From Microbacterium sp. VKM Ac-2870 (lineage in GTDB: Bacteria; Actinomycetota; Actinomycetes; Actinomycetales; Microbacteriaceae): 64,000 nt of DNA. The first letter of the stretch is position 1, and each line of letters begins with the position of its first letter. Position numbers and translations under genes: made by a program. The notes beneath the pieces are model-generated. The model was not told the DNA's origin and made no database searches. It worked only from the letters and a program-made list of their open reading frames with translations. Of this stretch, positions 1 through 8,375 are shown in pieces. The stretch is taken from contig NZ_JADKSH010000002.1 in assembly GCF_015350795.1 (NCBI RefSeq), forward strand, positions 372,001 to 436,000, in the 5' to 3' direction.

Positions 1-55
1 TGGGGGCTTCCCCGGCCTCGGCGGTGACGTCCTGCTCGACGATGGCGGTCGACAT
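1..55 (-). CDS. sdhB: Succinate dehydrogenase iron-sulfur subunit, N-terminus only (partial)
   Basis: Only the first 18 codons are inside the window (reading [10 protein letters not shown]); the gene continues off the left edge. Its ATG at 55-53 overlaps the sdhA stop as TGATG, so translation is probably coupled to sdhA. The identity rests on position: in the C-D-A-B order the gene after sdhA is the iron-sulfur subunit that passes electrons from FAD to the quinone site. The visible residues carry no diagnostic motif, so the product name is inferred from context. Confidence 0.7.
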   Translation of the reverse strand, partial: MSTAIVEQDVTAEAGEAP

Positions 56-1881
56 CAGTACTTCCTCTCCATCGGGGGGTAGTTCAACTCGCCCTTGTCG
101 TTCTTCGTGAACACGACGGGCTTCCAGTCGAGCTTGATGTGGTCTTCGGGGTCCGGCGAGTGCGGGTCGCCCGTAAGGTAGGCCATCGTGTGCTGCATGT
201 ACTGCTCGTCGTTGCGGTCGGGGTAGTCCTCGCGCATGTGCCCGCCGCGGCTTTCGCGACGGTTACGGGCTGCGTAGGCGACGATCTCAGCGAGATCCAG
301 CAGGAAGCCGAGCTCGACGGCTTCGAGCAGATCGGTGTTGAACCGCTTGCCCTTGTCGTCGATGTGCACGTTCTTGAAGCGCTGACGCAGGTCGTGGATC
401 GTACCCATGACGTTGGTCAGGGTCTCCTCGGTGCGGAAGACCTGGGCGTTGGCGTCCATCTCCTCCTGCAGCGTCTTGCGCAGCACGGCGATACGCTCGG
501 TGCCCGCGTTGTTGCGCAAGCCCTCCAGCATTTCGCGGACCTCCTTGGCGGGGTCCTCCGGCAGCGGCACGAAGTCGGCCGTCTGCACGTACTCGACCGC
601 GTTGCGTCCGCTGCGCTTTCCGAACACGTTGATGTCCAGGAGCGAGTTGGTGCCGAGGCGGTTCGCGCCGTGCACCGACACGCACGCGCATTCACCGGCC
701 GCATAGAGGCCCGGAACGACGGTGTCGTTGTTCTGCAGCACTTCGCCGTTGTTGTTGGTCGGGATGCCGCCCATCGCGTAGTGGGCGGTCGGCATGACCG
801 GCACCGGCTCGGTCACCGGGTCGACGCCGAGATAGGTGCGGGCGAACTCGGTGATGTCGGGGAGCTTGGTCTCGAGAACCTCCGCGCCCAGGTGCGTGCA
901 GTCCAGGTAGACGTAGTCCTTGTGCGGCCCGCCGCCGCGGCCCTCCAGCACTTCCTTCACCATGCAGCGGGCAACGATGTCGCGCGGCGCGAGGTCTTTG
1001 ATGGTCGGGGCGTAGCGCTCCATGAAGCGCTCCCCGGAGGCGTTGCGCAGGATCGCGCCCTCACCACGGGCGCCCTCGGTGAGGAGGATGCCGAGGCCGG
1101 CCAGGCCTGTCGGGTGGAACTGGAAGAACTCGATGTCTTCCAGCGGCAGACCCTTGCGCCAGACGATGCCGACGCCGTCGCCGGTGAGGGTGTGGGCGTT
1201 GGAGGTGGTCTTGTAGATCTTGCCGAAGCCGCCGGTGGCGAAGATCACGGCCTTGGAGTGGAAGACGTGCAGGTCTCCCGTGGCGAGTTCATACGCGACG
1301 ACGCCGGCCACCTGGGTGTTGCCGTCGTCGTCCGTCACCGTGATCAGGTCGAGGGCGTAGTACTCGTTGAAGAAGTTGATGCCGAGCCGCACGCAGTTCT
1401 GGAACAGCGTCTGCAAAATCATGTGTCCGGTGCGGTCCGCCGCGTAACAGGCGCGGCGCACGGGCGTCTTGCCGTGGTCGGCGGTGTGGCCGCCAAATCG
1501 GCGTTGGTCGATCTTGCCCTCGGGCGTGCGGTTGAACGGCAGGCCCATGTTCTCGAGGTCGATGACGGCGTCGATGGCCTCACGGGCGAGAATCTCCGCG
1601 GCATCCTGGTCGACGAGGTAGTCGCCGCCCTTGACGGTGTCGAAGGTGTGCCACTCCCACGAGTCCTCTTCGACGTTGGCGAGCGCGGCGGCCATGCCGC
1701 CCTGCGCCGCACCGGTGTGCGAGCGCGTGGGGTAGAGCTTCGTGATGACGGCCGTGCGGGCGCCCGGGCCGGCTTCGATCGCGGCGCGCATGCCGGCGCC
1801 GCCGGCGCCCACGATGACGATGTCGAACTCGTGGTAGTAGACGCCGTCCTTCAGAACGGCCTCGGGATGCTGGGTAGTCAC
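55..1881 (-). CDS. sdhA: Succinate dehydrogenase flavoprotein subunit
   Basis: This 608-residue protein has the length usual for SdhA and oxidises succinate to fumarate at the cytoplasmic face of the membrane (TCA cycle and respiratory complex II). The dinucleotide fold GAGGAG lies at residues 25-30. [10 protein letters not shown] at 53-62 contains the histidine (about His55) that normally binds FAD covalently. [20 protein letters not shown], further on, matches the conserved flavoprotein core. It is the third gene of sdhC-sdhD-sdhA-sdhB, all on the minus strand, with about 40 bp between sdhD and sdhA and a 1-bp overlap with sdhB. The ATG start precedes the conserved N-terminus by a normal distance. 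Confidence 0.97.
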   Translation of the reverse strand: MTTQHPEAVLKDGVYYHEFDIVIVGAGGAGMRAAIEAGPGARTAVITKLYPTRSHTGAAQGGMAAALANVEEDSWEWHTFDTVKGGDYLVDQDAAEILAREAIDAVIDLENMGLPFNRTPEGKIDQRRFGGHTADHGKTPVRRACYAADRTGHMILQTLFQNCVRLGINFFNEYYALDLITVTDDDGNTQVAGVVAYELATGDLHVFHSKAVIFATGGFGKIYKTTSNAHTLTGDGVGIVWRKGLPLEDIEFFQFHPTGLAGLGILLTEGARGEGAILRNASGERFMERYAPTIKDLAPRDIVARCMVKEVLEGRGGGPHKDYVYLDCTHLGAEVLETKLPDITEFARTYLGVDPVTEPVPVMPTAHYAMGGIPTNNNGEVLQNNDTVVPGLYAAGECACVSVHGANRLGTNSLLDINVFGKRSGRNAVEYVQTADFVPLPEDPAKEVREMLEGLRNNAGTERIAVLRKTLQEEMDANAQVFRTEETLTNVMGTIHDLRQRFKNVHIDDKGKRFNTDLLEAVELGFLLDLAEIVAYAARNRRESRGGHMREDYPDRNDEQYMQHTMAYLTGDPHSPDPEDHIKLDWKPVVFTKNDKGELNYPPMERKY

Positions 1882-1920
1882 GTCAGGGATGCCTTGTCTT
1901 CTACTCGTCGAGTTCGTTTG

Positions 1921-2391
1921 TCAGCCTGCGGCGCACATCTGGATGAGCCAGTCCGTCGTCGAGTTCTCCACGCCCAGGCACGGGTCGAAGGTGAACACGA
2001 CGAGGGTGCCCAAGACGATGAGGAATGCCGCGGCGACCCAGAGGGCCCACACCAGCACCTTGCGGGTGGTGGCGCCGATCACATAGTCGTTCACGATCGT
2101 GCGCATGCCGTTGGCGCCGTGGATGAGGGCCAGCCAGAGCATGAGGACGTCCCAGACCTGCCAGAACGGGCTCGCGAACTTGCCGGCCACGAAGGCGAAG
2201 TCGATGCCGTGGATGCCCTCGCCCAGCATCAGGTTCACGAAAAGGTGTCCGAAGATCAGCACGACCAGCAGCACGCCGGACACGCGCATGTAGATCCAGC
2301 CGACCTTCTCCAGGTTCGCGCCCTTCTTGCGCACCTGAGGGCTGCGGGGAGCGGGGATGGTCTGCTCGTTGCCGGGAGTCAGGGTGGACAT
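1921..2391 (-). CDS. sdhD: Succinate dehydrogenase membrane anchor subunit
   Basis: About 156 residues with three hydrophobic segments, matching the small anchor that holds SdhAB at the membrane and forms the quinone and heme b site. A histidine in the first membrane helix (context FGHLFVNLM) and the segment LALIHGANGMRTIVNDY are typical of SdhD. The start ATG at 2391 overlaps the stop of sdhC as TGATG. An open frame extends further upstream on the same strand, but that part only shadows sdhC and was not used. Confidence 0.92.
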   Translation of the reverse strand: MSTLTPGNEQTIPAPRSPQVRKKGANLEKVGWIYMRVSGVLLVVLIFGHLFVNLMLGEGIHGIDFAFVAGKFASPFWQVWDVLMLWLALIHGANGMRTIVNDYVIGATTRKVLVWALWVAAAFLIVLGTLVVFTFDPCLGVENSTTDWLIQMCAAG

Positions 2392-2825
2392 CAGTGACCG
2401 CCTCCGATGTTCGACAGGACGATGGGGATGTGGCGGGCGGCGAACCCGCCCACGGTCACGACCCACAGGCCCAGCACGACCCACCAGAGCTGACGCTGGT
2501 GGCGCGTCGCCCACGGCCAGAGGTCGACCGCGATGATGCGCAGGCCGTTGAAGGCGTGGTAGACGATGGCGGCGACGAGGGCGACCTCGCCGAAGCCCAT
2601 GATCGGGTTCTTGTACGTGCCGATGACCGCGTCGTAGGCCTCGGGAGAGAGCCGGATCAATGCGGTGTCGAGCACATGCACGAGCAGGAAGAAGAAGATG
2701 GCGACGCCGGTAATGCGGTGAAGCACCCACGACCACATTCCCTCGTTGCCGCGGTACAGCGTTCCGCGCGGCGACGAAGATGTGGTCTGTGCTACCGACG
2801 GTGTGACGCGTGTGGGTGCTGACAC
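2391..2825 (-). CDS. sdhC: Succinate dehydrogenase cytochrome b556 subunit
   Basis: A 144-residue membrane protein with three hydrophobic helices. The N-terminal RGNEGMWSWVLHRITG is the classic SdhC signature, and a histidine in helix 2 (LLVHVLD) is the expected heme ligand. I chose a GTG start at 2825 because AGGGAGGA lies 5 nt upstream of it on the minus strand. The longer frame, reaching 2930, begins with about 35 arginine-rich residues unlike SdhC. It is the first gene of the sdh operon; the upstream gap to the divergent manC carries the likely promoter. Confidence 0.92.
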   Translation of the reverse strand: MSAPTRVTPSVAQTTSSSPRGTLYRGNEGMWSWVLHRITGVAIFFFLLVHVLDTALIRLSPEAYDAVIGTYKNPIMGFGEVALVAAIVYHAFNGLRIIAVDLWPWATRHQRQLWWVVLGLWVVTVGGFAARHIPIVLSNIGGGH

Positions 2826-2934
2826 GGTCGTCCTCCCTTGGTGTGAACGGACACCTCGGTACGGCGGGGGCAATCTTCGGCCCCGGGGTTCACAACGGCA
2901 CTGGACCCTCGGCGTCGCACACAGGCGCACCCAT

Positions 2935-2940
2935 ATCCTA
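2935..2940 (-). promoter_or_regulatory. Candidate -10 element for sdhCDAB
   Basis: On the minus strand the hexamer TAGGAT fits the actinobacterial TANNNT -10 pattern and would start transcription about 100 nt upstream of the sdhC GTG. No convincing -35 is visible, so this is only a candidate. Confidence 0.35.
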
Positions 2941-2983
2941 AGTCGGCGTTTGCGGCATGGGCGAGGAAGGCCACCCTAAGTTC

Positions 2984-2997
2984 TCTCGATATCAAGA
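2984..2997. promoter_or_regulatory. Operator-like palindrome between sdhC and manC
   Basis: TCTCGATATCAAGA is a 14-bp dyad centred on GATATC with one mismatched pair (C at 2987 against A at 2994). It lies in an AT-rich island of the otherwise GC-rich 238-bp divergent gap, upstream of the candidate sdh -10. The size and symmetry suit a homodimeric repressor site. The cognate regulator is unknown. Confidence 0.45.
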
Positions 2998-3051
2998 TAT
3001 TCGGAATGAAACGGCCTTCCTCACGAAACGATGCCGTCACAGCAGGCCCGG

Positions 3052-3057
3052 TAGCCT
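3052..3057 (+). promoter_or_regulatory. Leaderless -10 for manC
   Basis: TAGCCT ends 6 nt before the manC ATG at 3064, and there is no Shine-Dalgarno sequence. This spacing places the transcription start at or next to the A of ATG, typical of leaderless actinobacterial mRNAs. Confidence 0.55.
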
Positions 3058-3063
3058 GTCCGC

Positions 3064-4179
3064 ATGGCCAATCCGATCGACGACTTCTACGCCGTCATCC
3101 CTGCAGGGGGTGTCGGCAGCCGCCTGTGGCCCCTTTCCCGCGCGGACGCGCCGAAATTCCTTCACGACTTGACCGGTTCGGGGCATTCTCTGCTCCGCGA
3201 CACCTGGGATCGACTGGCCCCCTTGGCCGGTGCTGACCGCATCGCGGTCGTGACGGGCCGCGCGCACCGCGCCGCCGTCGAGGCGCAGCTTCCCGGCATC
3301 CCCGACCGCAACGTCTTCCTCGAGTCCGAGCCGCGTGATTCCGCCGCAGCGATCGGTCTGGCGGCGGCCATCCTGCTGCGCCGGGAACCCGACGTGATCA
3401 TCGGATCGTTCGCGGCCGATCATGTCATCCGCGGAACCCGAGTTTTCGAGTTCGCGGTGCGCGACGCCGTCGAGGTCGCCCGGAGCGGTTACATCTGCAC
3501 GGTGGGCATCTCCCCGTCGGAACCCGCGGTGGGATTCGGCTACATCAAGCGCGGCACCGAGCTGATCATCGACGGCGCCCGCGACGCGTCGCTGGTCGAG
3601 CGTTTCGTGGAAAAGCCCGACCTCGACACCGCCAAGAAGTATCTCGCCGATCGCGACTACCTCTGGAACGCCGGCATGTTCATCTCGCGCGCCGACGTGC
3701 TGCTCGCCGAGATCGAGGCGAACAACCCGGAGTTGCATGCCGGTCTGATCGAACTCGCCGACGCGTGGGACGACCGGGAGCGCCGCGGCCCCGCCGTCGA
3801 CCGCATCTGGCCCCAGCTCCCCAAGATCGCGATCGACTACGTCGTCGCCGAGCCGGCCGCTGAGAAAGGCCGACTGGCGGTCGTTCCGGGCCACTTCGAC
3901 TGGGACGACGTCGGCGACTTCGCAAGCCTCGCCAAGCTGAACAGCGGGGGCCGCAAGAACGACCTGGCGATCCTGGGCGAGAACGCGCGCATCCTGTCGG
4001 ATGCCGCCAGCGGCATCGTGGTCAGCCACACGACGCGTGTGATCAGCCTCATCGGCGTGAAGGACATCGTCGTCGTCGACACGCCCGACGCGTTGCTGGT
4101 CACCACCAGCGAGAACGCGCAGCGGGTGAAGGGCGTCGTCGACGCCCTCAAACTGACCGGTCGCGACGACGTCCTGTGA
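3064..4179 (+). CDS. manC: Mannose-1-phosphate guanylyltransferase
   Basis: The 371-residue cytosolic enzyme makes GDP-mannose from GTP and mannose-1-phosphate, feeding mannosylated wall glycans and glycolipids. The nucleotidyltransferase signature is at the N-terminus: AVIPAGGVGSRLWPLSR (about residues 9-25), with PKF shortly after binding the nucleotide and metal. The middle segment VGFGYIKRG and the VERFVEKPD motif are typical of GDP-mannose pyrophosphorylases. The length fits a single-domain enzyme without the fused C-terminal isomerase seen in some proteobacteria. It is divergent from sdhC and appears monocistronic, with its own leaderless promoter. Confidence 0.93.
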   Translation: MANPIDDFYAVIPAGGVGSRLWPLSRADAPKFLHDLTGSGHSLLRDTWDRLAPLAGADRIAVVTGRAHRAAVEAQLPGIPDRNVFLESEPRDSAAAIGLAAAILLRREPDVIIGSFAADHVIRGTRVFEFAVRDAVEVARSGYICTVGISPSEPAVGFGYIKRGTELIIDGARDASLVERFVEKPDLDTAKKYLADRDYLWNAGMFISRADVLLAEIEANNPELHAGLIELADAWDDRERRGPAVDRIWPQLPKIAIDYVVAEPAAEKGRLAVVPGHFDWDDVGDFASLAKLNSGGRKNDLAILGENARILSDAASGIVVSHTTRVISLIGVKDIVVVDTPDALLVTTSENAQRVKGVVDALKLTGRDDVL

Positions 4180-4270
4180 CCGAGAGGCACGGGGCAGGAT
4201 GCCGCGTGCGTGTCGGCTTCATTGCGTCTTTGTAACCTTTCGTTCGCACGGGAGTGTGCAGCGTGCAAAT

Positions 4271-4320
4271 CCCACGTCACAGTGGGTAACTTCGATCCGT
4301 GCGCCCGCGAAATCCGCGGG
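4271..4320 (+). promoter_or_regulatory. Two small hairpins in the leader of the nucleoside operon
   Basis: Two inverted repeats lie just before the lipoprotein gene. CCCAC/GTGGG (4271-4275 with 4282-4286) has a 6-nt loop. CCCGCG/CGCGGG (4304-4309 with 4315-4320) is a perfect 6-bp stem with the 5-nt loop AAATC, ending 11 nt before the GGAGG ribosome-binding site at 4332-4336. They could be a regulatory leader or an operator; no known riboswitch class is recognised. Confidence 0.4.
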
Positions 4321-4341
4321 TCTATCAATGTGGAGGCTGCA

Positions 4342-5463
4342 TTGACCATCTCGACCACCAAGAAGCTCGTCGGCATCACAGCTGCCGCGGGTCTCATCTT
4401 CGCCCTTGCCGGTTGCGGCTCGGCACCGAACTCCGCGGCATCCGGCACGGCCGGCGCGACCGCAGCCGTGGCTGGCTTCAAGCCCTGCCTCGTGTCGGAC
4501 AACGGCGGCTTCAACGACAAGTCGTTCAACGAGTCCGCCAAGAACGGCATGGACAAGGCCGCCGCCGAGTTGGGCGTCAAGCCTCTCGAGGTCGAGTCGA
4601 AGTCGGAGAACGACTACAAGCCGAACATGGACGCGCTGCTGTCCGGTGGCTGCACCTTCATCGTGTCGGTCGGCTTCAAGCTCTCGGCCGCCACGGTCGA
4701 GGCCGCGAAGGCCAACCCGAACGTGAAGTTCGCGATCATCGACGACATGGCCGATGTCGACCAGGACGGCAAGACCGACGCGACGAACATCAAGCCCCTC
4801 CTGTTCGACACCGCGCAGGCCGCGTACCTCGGCGGCTACGCCGCTGCCGCCTGGTCGCACGCGTCGGGCGTCAACAAGGTCGGCACCTTCGGCGGCCTCC
4901 AGATCCCGCCGGTCACGATCTTCATGGACGGTTTCGTCGAAGGTGTGAAGAAGTTCGACGCCGACAAGGGCGCCAACGTCGAGTCCTTCGGATGGGATGC
5001 CGCCGCGCAGAAGGGCTCGTTCACGGGCGACTTCAAGGCCAACGACACCGCCAAGCAGACCGCGCAGGGCATCCTCGACCAGGGCACCGATGTGATCCTG
5101 CCTGTCGGTGGACCGATCTACCTCTCGGCCAGCGCCGCGATCAAGGACAGCGGCAAGAGCACCGTCATGCTCGGCGTCGACTCCGACCTCGCCGTCGCCG
5201 ACCCGTCGGTCGCCGACCAGATCCTCGTGTCGATCATGAAGCGCATCGACACCGCGGTCTCGACCGCCGTCGAGCAGGCCGCCGCCGACAAGTTCGACGC
5301 GACCCCGTACGTGGGCACGCTCGCCAACGAGGGTGTGGGACTGTCGTCCTTCCACGACTACGAGAGCAAGCTGCCGGCCGGTCTGCAGGATGAGCTCAAG
5401 GCTCTGCAGACGAAGATCATCAGCGGCGAGATCAAGGTCACCTCGCCCAGCTCGCCGAAGTAA
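4342..5463 (+). CDS. BMP-family nucleoside-binding lipoprotein (ABC transporter)
   Basis: Extracytoplasmic solute-binding lipoprotein of the Bmp/Med type, which captures nucleosides for the ATPase and permeases encoded next. I chose the TTG start at 4342 because GGAGG lies 5 nt upstream and it leaves a clean lipoprotein signal peptide: two lysines, a hydrophobic stretch, then the lipobox LAGC with Cys25. A longer frame from 4210 would bury that signal behind 44 unrelated residues. The mature part starts with VSDNGGFNDKSFNESAKNG, the hallmark of the Bmp family. First gene of the 4342-12519 nucleoside operon; the downstream salvage enzymes support nucleosides as the substrate. Confidence 0.92.
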   Translation: MTISTTKKLVGITAAAGLIFALAGCGSAPNSAASGTAGATAAVAGFKPCLVSDNGGFNDKSFNESAKNGMDKAAAELGVKPLEVESKSENDYKPNMDALLSGGCTFIVSVGFKLSAATVEAAKANPNVKFAIIDDMADVDQDGKTDATNIKPLLFDTAQAAYLGGYAAAAWSHASGVNKVGTFGGLQIPPVTIFMDGFVEGVKKFDADKGANVESFGWDAAAQKGSFTGDFKANDTAKQTAQGILDQGTDVILPVGGPIYLSASAAIKDSGKSTVMLGVDSDLAVADPSVADQILVSIMKRIDTAVSTAVEQAAADKFDATPYVGTLANEGVGLSSFHDYESKLPAGLQDELKALQTKIISGEIKVTSPSSPK

Positions 5464-5466
5464 CAG

Positions 5467-5525
5467 CACGAGTACGAGAGCGGGGCGTTTCGCCATCGAG
5501 CGGAGCGCCTCGCTCTCTTCTCGTG
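5467..5525 (+). terminator. Intercistronic stem-loop after the binding protein gene
   Basis: CACGAG (5467-5472) and GAGAGCG (5476-5482) pair with CGCTCTC (5511-5517) and CTCGTG (5520-5525), giving about 13 base pairs with a small internal loop, and a minor GGCG/CGCC hairpin at the top. There is no U tract. It lies between the lipoprotein and ATPase genes, where such structures often protect the binding-protein mRNA or attenuate the rest of the operon. Confidence 0.55.
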
Positions 5526-5540
5526 TCCGGCCACTCTGGA

Positions 5541-5546
5541 TAGGGT
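5541..5546 (+). promoter_or_regulatory. Internal leaderless -10 for the ABC ATPase gene
   Basis: TAGGGT ends 7 nt before the ATG at 5554, and no Shine-Dalgarno sequence is present. It would give a separate leaderless transcript for the ATPase and downstream genes, after the stem-loop at 5467-5525. Confidence 0.5.
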
Positions 5547-5553
5547 CACACGT

Positions 5554-7068
5554 ATGAAGCTTGAGTTGCGTGGCATCACGAAGCGGTTCGGATCGCTCGT
5601 CGCCAACGACCACATCGACGTCGTCGTCGAACCGGGGCAGATCCATGCTCTGCTCGGCGAGAACGGTGCCGGCAAGTCCACCCTGATGAACGTCCTCTAC
5701 GGCCTCTACCGGGCCGACGAGGGCGAGATCCTCCTCGACGACGTCGTCCAGGATTTCCGGGGACCCGGTGACGCGATGGCCGCGGGTATCGGCATGGTGC
5801 ATCAGCACTTCATGCTCATTCCTGTGTTCACCGTCGCCGAGAACGTCATGCTCGGTCACGAGCAGACCGGCGCGCTGGGCGCGCTCGACCTTGCCGCCGC
5901 GCGCGCGCATGTCCGCGCCGTCGCGGCACGATTCGGGTTCGCCGTCGACCCCGATGCGATCGTCGGCGACCTGCCCGTCGGCGTGCAGCAGCGCGTCGAG
6001 ATCATCAAGGCGCTCTCCCGCGACGCGAAGGTGCTCGTGTTCGACGAGCCGACGGCGGTGCTCACCCCGCAGGAGACCGACGAGCTGATGACGATCATGC
6101 GCCAGCTGCGTGACGAAGGCACCGCGATCGTCTTCATCACCCACAAGCTCCGCGAGGTGCGCGCGGTCGCCGACCGCATCACGGTCATCCGCCTCGGCAA
6201 GGTCGTCGGCGAAGCCGACCCGAAAGCGTCGAACACCGAGCTGGCATCGATGATGGTCGGTCGACCCGTCGAGCTCACGGTGCACAAGGAACCGCCGCGC
6301 ATCGGCACCGGCGGCCTCCAGGTGAGCGACCTGCGGGTGATCGGCGCCGACGGCGTCGTGCTCGTCGACGACATCAGCTTCGATGTCCGGCCCGGCGAGG
6401 TGCTGGCCATCGCCGGCGTGCAGGGCAACGGGCAGACCGAACTCGCCGAGGCCATCATGGGGCTCGGCGCGCGTACGACGGGATCCATCAGCCTCGACGG
6501 TGCGGAGCTGCTCGGACGCAGCGTCAACCAGGTGCTCGGCAGCGGCGTCGGCTTCGTTCCGGAAGATCGCGGCGAGGACGGGCTGGTGGGTGCGTTCTCC
6601 GTCGCCGAGAACCTCATCCTCGATCGCTCGGACGATCCCGAATTCTCGCGCTACGGCACGATCCGGCGCGGTGTGCTCGACGGCTTCGCTCGCGACCGCA
6701 TCGCTGAGTTCGACATCCGCACTCAGGGTCCTGCGCAGCACGCCGGGTCGCTCTCGGGCGGCAACCAGCAGAAGGTCGTCATCGCGCGCGAACTCAGCCG
6801 CTCCCTGAAACTGTTCCTCGCGTCGCAGCCGACCCGCGGCGTCGACGTCGGCTCGATCGAGTTCATTCACAAACGCATCATCGAGACACGCGACGAGGGC
6901 ATCCCCGTCATCGTCGTGTCCACCGAGCTCGACGAGGTGGTCGCGCTCGCCGACCGCATCCTCGTGATGTACCGCGGGCGCATCGTGGGCATCGTGCCGG
7001 CCGACACGCCGCGCGACGTCCTCGGCCTGATGATGGCCGGCGAGAACCCGACGGAGGATGCCGCGTGA
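5554..7068 (+). CDS. Nucleoside ABC transporter, duplicated ATP-binding protein
   Basis: At 504 residues this protein carries two ABC domains in tandem, like NupA/YufO and sugar-type ATPases. The first has a canonical Walker A (GENGAGKST, about residues 36-44), a signature replaced by LPVGVQQRV, and Walker B VFDEPTAVLT. The second has a degenerate Walker A (GVQGNGQTEL), an intact LSGGNQQKV signature and the family-typical ASQPTRGVD in place of a Walker B with glutamate. So probably only one composite site hydrolyses ATP, as usual in this family. It energises the two permeases that follow and overlaps the next gene by 4 bp (GTGA). Confidence 0.93.
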   Translation: MKLELRGITKRFGSLVANDHIDVVVEPGQIHALLGENGAGKSTLMNVLYGLYRADEGEILLDDVVQDFRGPGDAMAAGIGMVHQHFMLIPVFTVAENVMLGHEQTGALGALDLAAARAHVRAVAARFGFAVDPDAIVGDLPVGVQQRVEIIKALSRDAKVLVFDEPTAVLTPQETDELMTIMRQLRDEGTAIVFITHKLREVRAVADRITVIRLGKVVGEADPKASNTELASMMVGRPVELTVHKEPPRIGTGGLQVSDLRVIGADGVVLVDDISFDVRPGEVLAIAGVQGNGQTELAEAIMGLGARTTGSISLDGAELLGRSVNQVLGSGVGFVPEDRGEDGLVGAFSVAENLILDRSDDPEFSRYGTIRRGVLDGFARDRIAEFDIRTQGPAQHAGSLSGGNQQKVVIARELSRSLKLFLASQPTRGVDVGSIEFIHKRIIETRDEGIPVIVVSTELDEVVALADRILVMYRGRIVGIVPADTPRDVLGLMMAGENPTEDAA

Positions 7069-8375
7069 GCACCACGACCGAACCTGCCCCCGCGGCATCC
7101 GGCGCGGCGGTGCCCGCACCGCCGACCGCGAACCGCGTCATGACCGAGATCCTGCGCGGCAACGTGATGACCACGGTGCTCGCCGTCGTGCTGGCGCTGA
7201 TCGTCGGCGGCATCCTGATCGCCGTCACGAATCCCGAGGTGCAGGCCACCGCAGGCTACTTCTTCGCCCGCCCGGGCGACATGCTCTCCGCGGCATGGAC
7301 CGCCGTGGCAGGGGCCTACACGGCGCTGTTCACCGGCTCGGTGTTCAACCCCAACGCCCCCGACTTCGCCACCGCGATCCGCCCGCTGGCCAACACCCTC
7401 GGCTTCGCCACCCCGCTCATCGCCGCGGCGCTGGGCATCGCGGTCGCGTTCCGCGTCGGCCTGTTCAACATCGGCGCGCGCGGCCAGATGCTCATCGCGT
7501 GTGCGGCAGCGGCACTGGTCACGTTCCAGCTCGACCTGCCCGCCATCATCCAGGTGCCGCTGACGCTCATCGTCGGCATCATCGGCGGGGCGCTCTGGGG
7601 AGGCCTCGTGGGCCTGCTGAAGGCGCGCACCGGGGCGCACGAAGTGATCCTCACGATCATGCTGAACTACATCGCCTTCTACCTGGTGTCGTGGATGGTG
7701 CGCGTTCCGGAGCTGCTGCAGAAGCCCGACAACATCCAGCCCATCAGTCGCGCCACCCCTGAGAGCGCACGTTTCCCGCTGCTGTTCGGCGAGCAGTTCA
7801 ACCAGCTCAACTGGGGCTTCGTGATCGTCATCTTCGCGACCGTGTTCGTCTGGTGGCTGGTCGAGCGATCGAGCCTGGGCTTCCGTATGCGTGCCGTCGG
7901 GGAGAACCCGCACGCGGCACGGGCGGCGGGCATCAGCGTTCCGCGTATCTACATCTACGCCATGCTCTTCGCGGGCGCCCTCGCCGGAATCGCGGGCATG
8001 TGCCAGATCCAGGGGACCGTCACAAGCGGCTTCGACGGCGGCATCGATGCCGGCATCGGCTTCAACGCCATCACCGTCGCCCTCCTCGGCCGCAGTCGCG
8101 CGTGGGGCACCTTCTGGGCGGGCATCCTGTTCGGCGCACTGAAGGCGGGTTCGTTCCCGATGCAGGCTCTGCAGCAGATTCCGGTGGACATCGTGCTCGT
8201 GGTGCAGTCGCTGATCGTGCTGTTCATCGCCGCCCCGCCGCTGATCCGCACGATCTTCTTCCTGCCGAAGGACGATGCCGAGCTCTCGCCGCGGGCGCGT
8301 GCCCGCCGCGCGCGCCGTCGTCTGCGCGATCAGCACACCGATACCCGCAACGATGACAAGGCGGTGGCAGCATGA
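7065..8375 (+). CDS. Nucleoside ABC transporter permease, first subunit
   Basis: Integral membrane protein of 436 residues with about ten hydrophobic segments, belonging to the branched-chain/ribose permease superfamily (BPD_transp_2). The coupling segment AVGENPHAARAAGI is the EAA-like loop that contacts the ATPase. The N-terminus has an Ala/Pro-rich cytoplasmic tail and the C-terminus a basic tail rich in Arg. The GTG start overlaps the ATPase stop, and the stop overlaps the next permease as ATGA, so the three are co-translated. Together the two permeases form the heterodimeric channel for nucleosides (NupB/NupP-like). Confidence 0.92.
   Translation: MSTTTEPAPAASGAAVPAPPTANRVMTEILRGNVMTTVLAVVLALIVGGILIAVTNPEVQATAGYFFARPGDMLSAAWTAVAGAYTALFTGSVFNPNAPDFATAIRPLANTLGFATPLIAAALGIAVAFRVGLFNIGARGQMLIACAAAALVTFQLDLPAIIQVPLTLIVGIIGGALWGGLVGLLKARTGAHEVILTIMLNYIAFYLVSWMVRVPELLQKPDNIQPISRATPESARFPLLFGEQFNQLNWGFVIVIFATVFVWWLVERSSLGFRMRAVGENPHAARAAGISVPRIYIYAMLFAGALAGIAGMCQIQGTVTSGFDGGIDAGIGFNAITVALLGRSRAWGTFWAGILFGALKAGSFPMQALQQIPVDIVLVVQSLIVLFIAAPPLIRTIFFLPKDDAELSPRARARRARRRLRDQHTDTRNDDKAVAA

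Noticed and set aside
139..2397. 752-residue open frame on the plus strand opposite sdhA/sdhD
   Set aside because: It is antisense to clearly conserved genes, rich in His, Arg, Val and Asp, and has no motif; long antisense frames are expected at this GC content.
4219..7119. 966-residue open frame on the minus strand opposite the nucleoside transporter genes
   Set aside because: It spans two real genes and the gap between them, with low-complexity Arg/Asp/Glu sequence and no family match; a codon-bias shadow.
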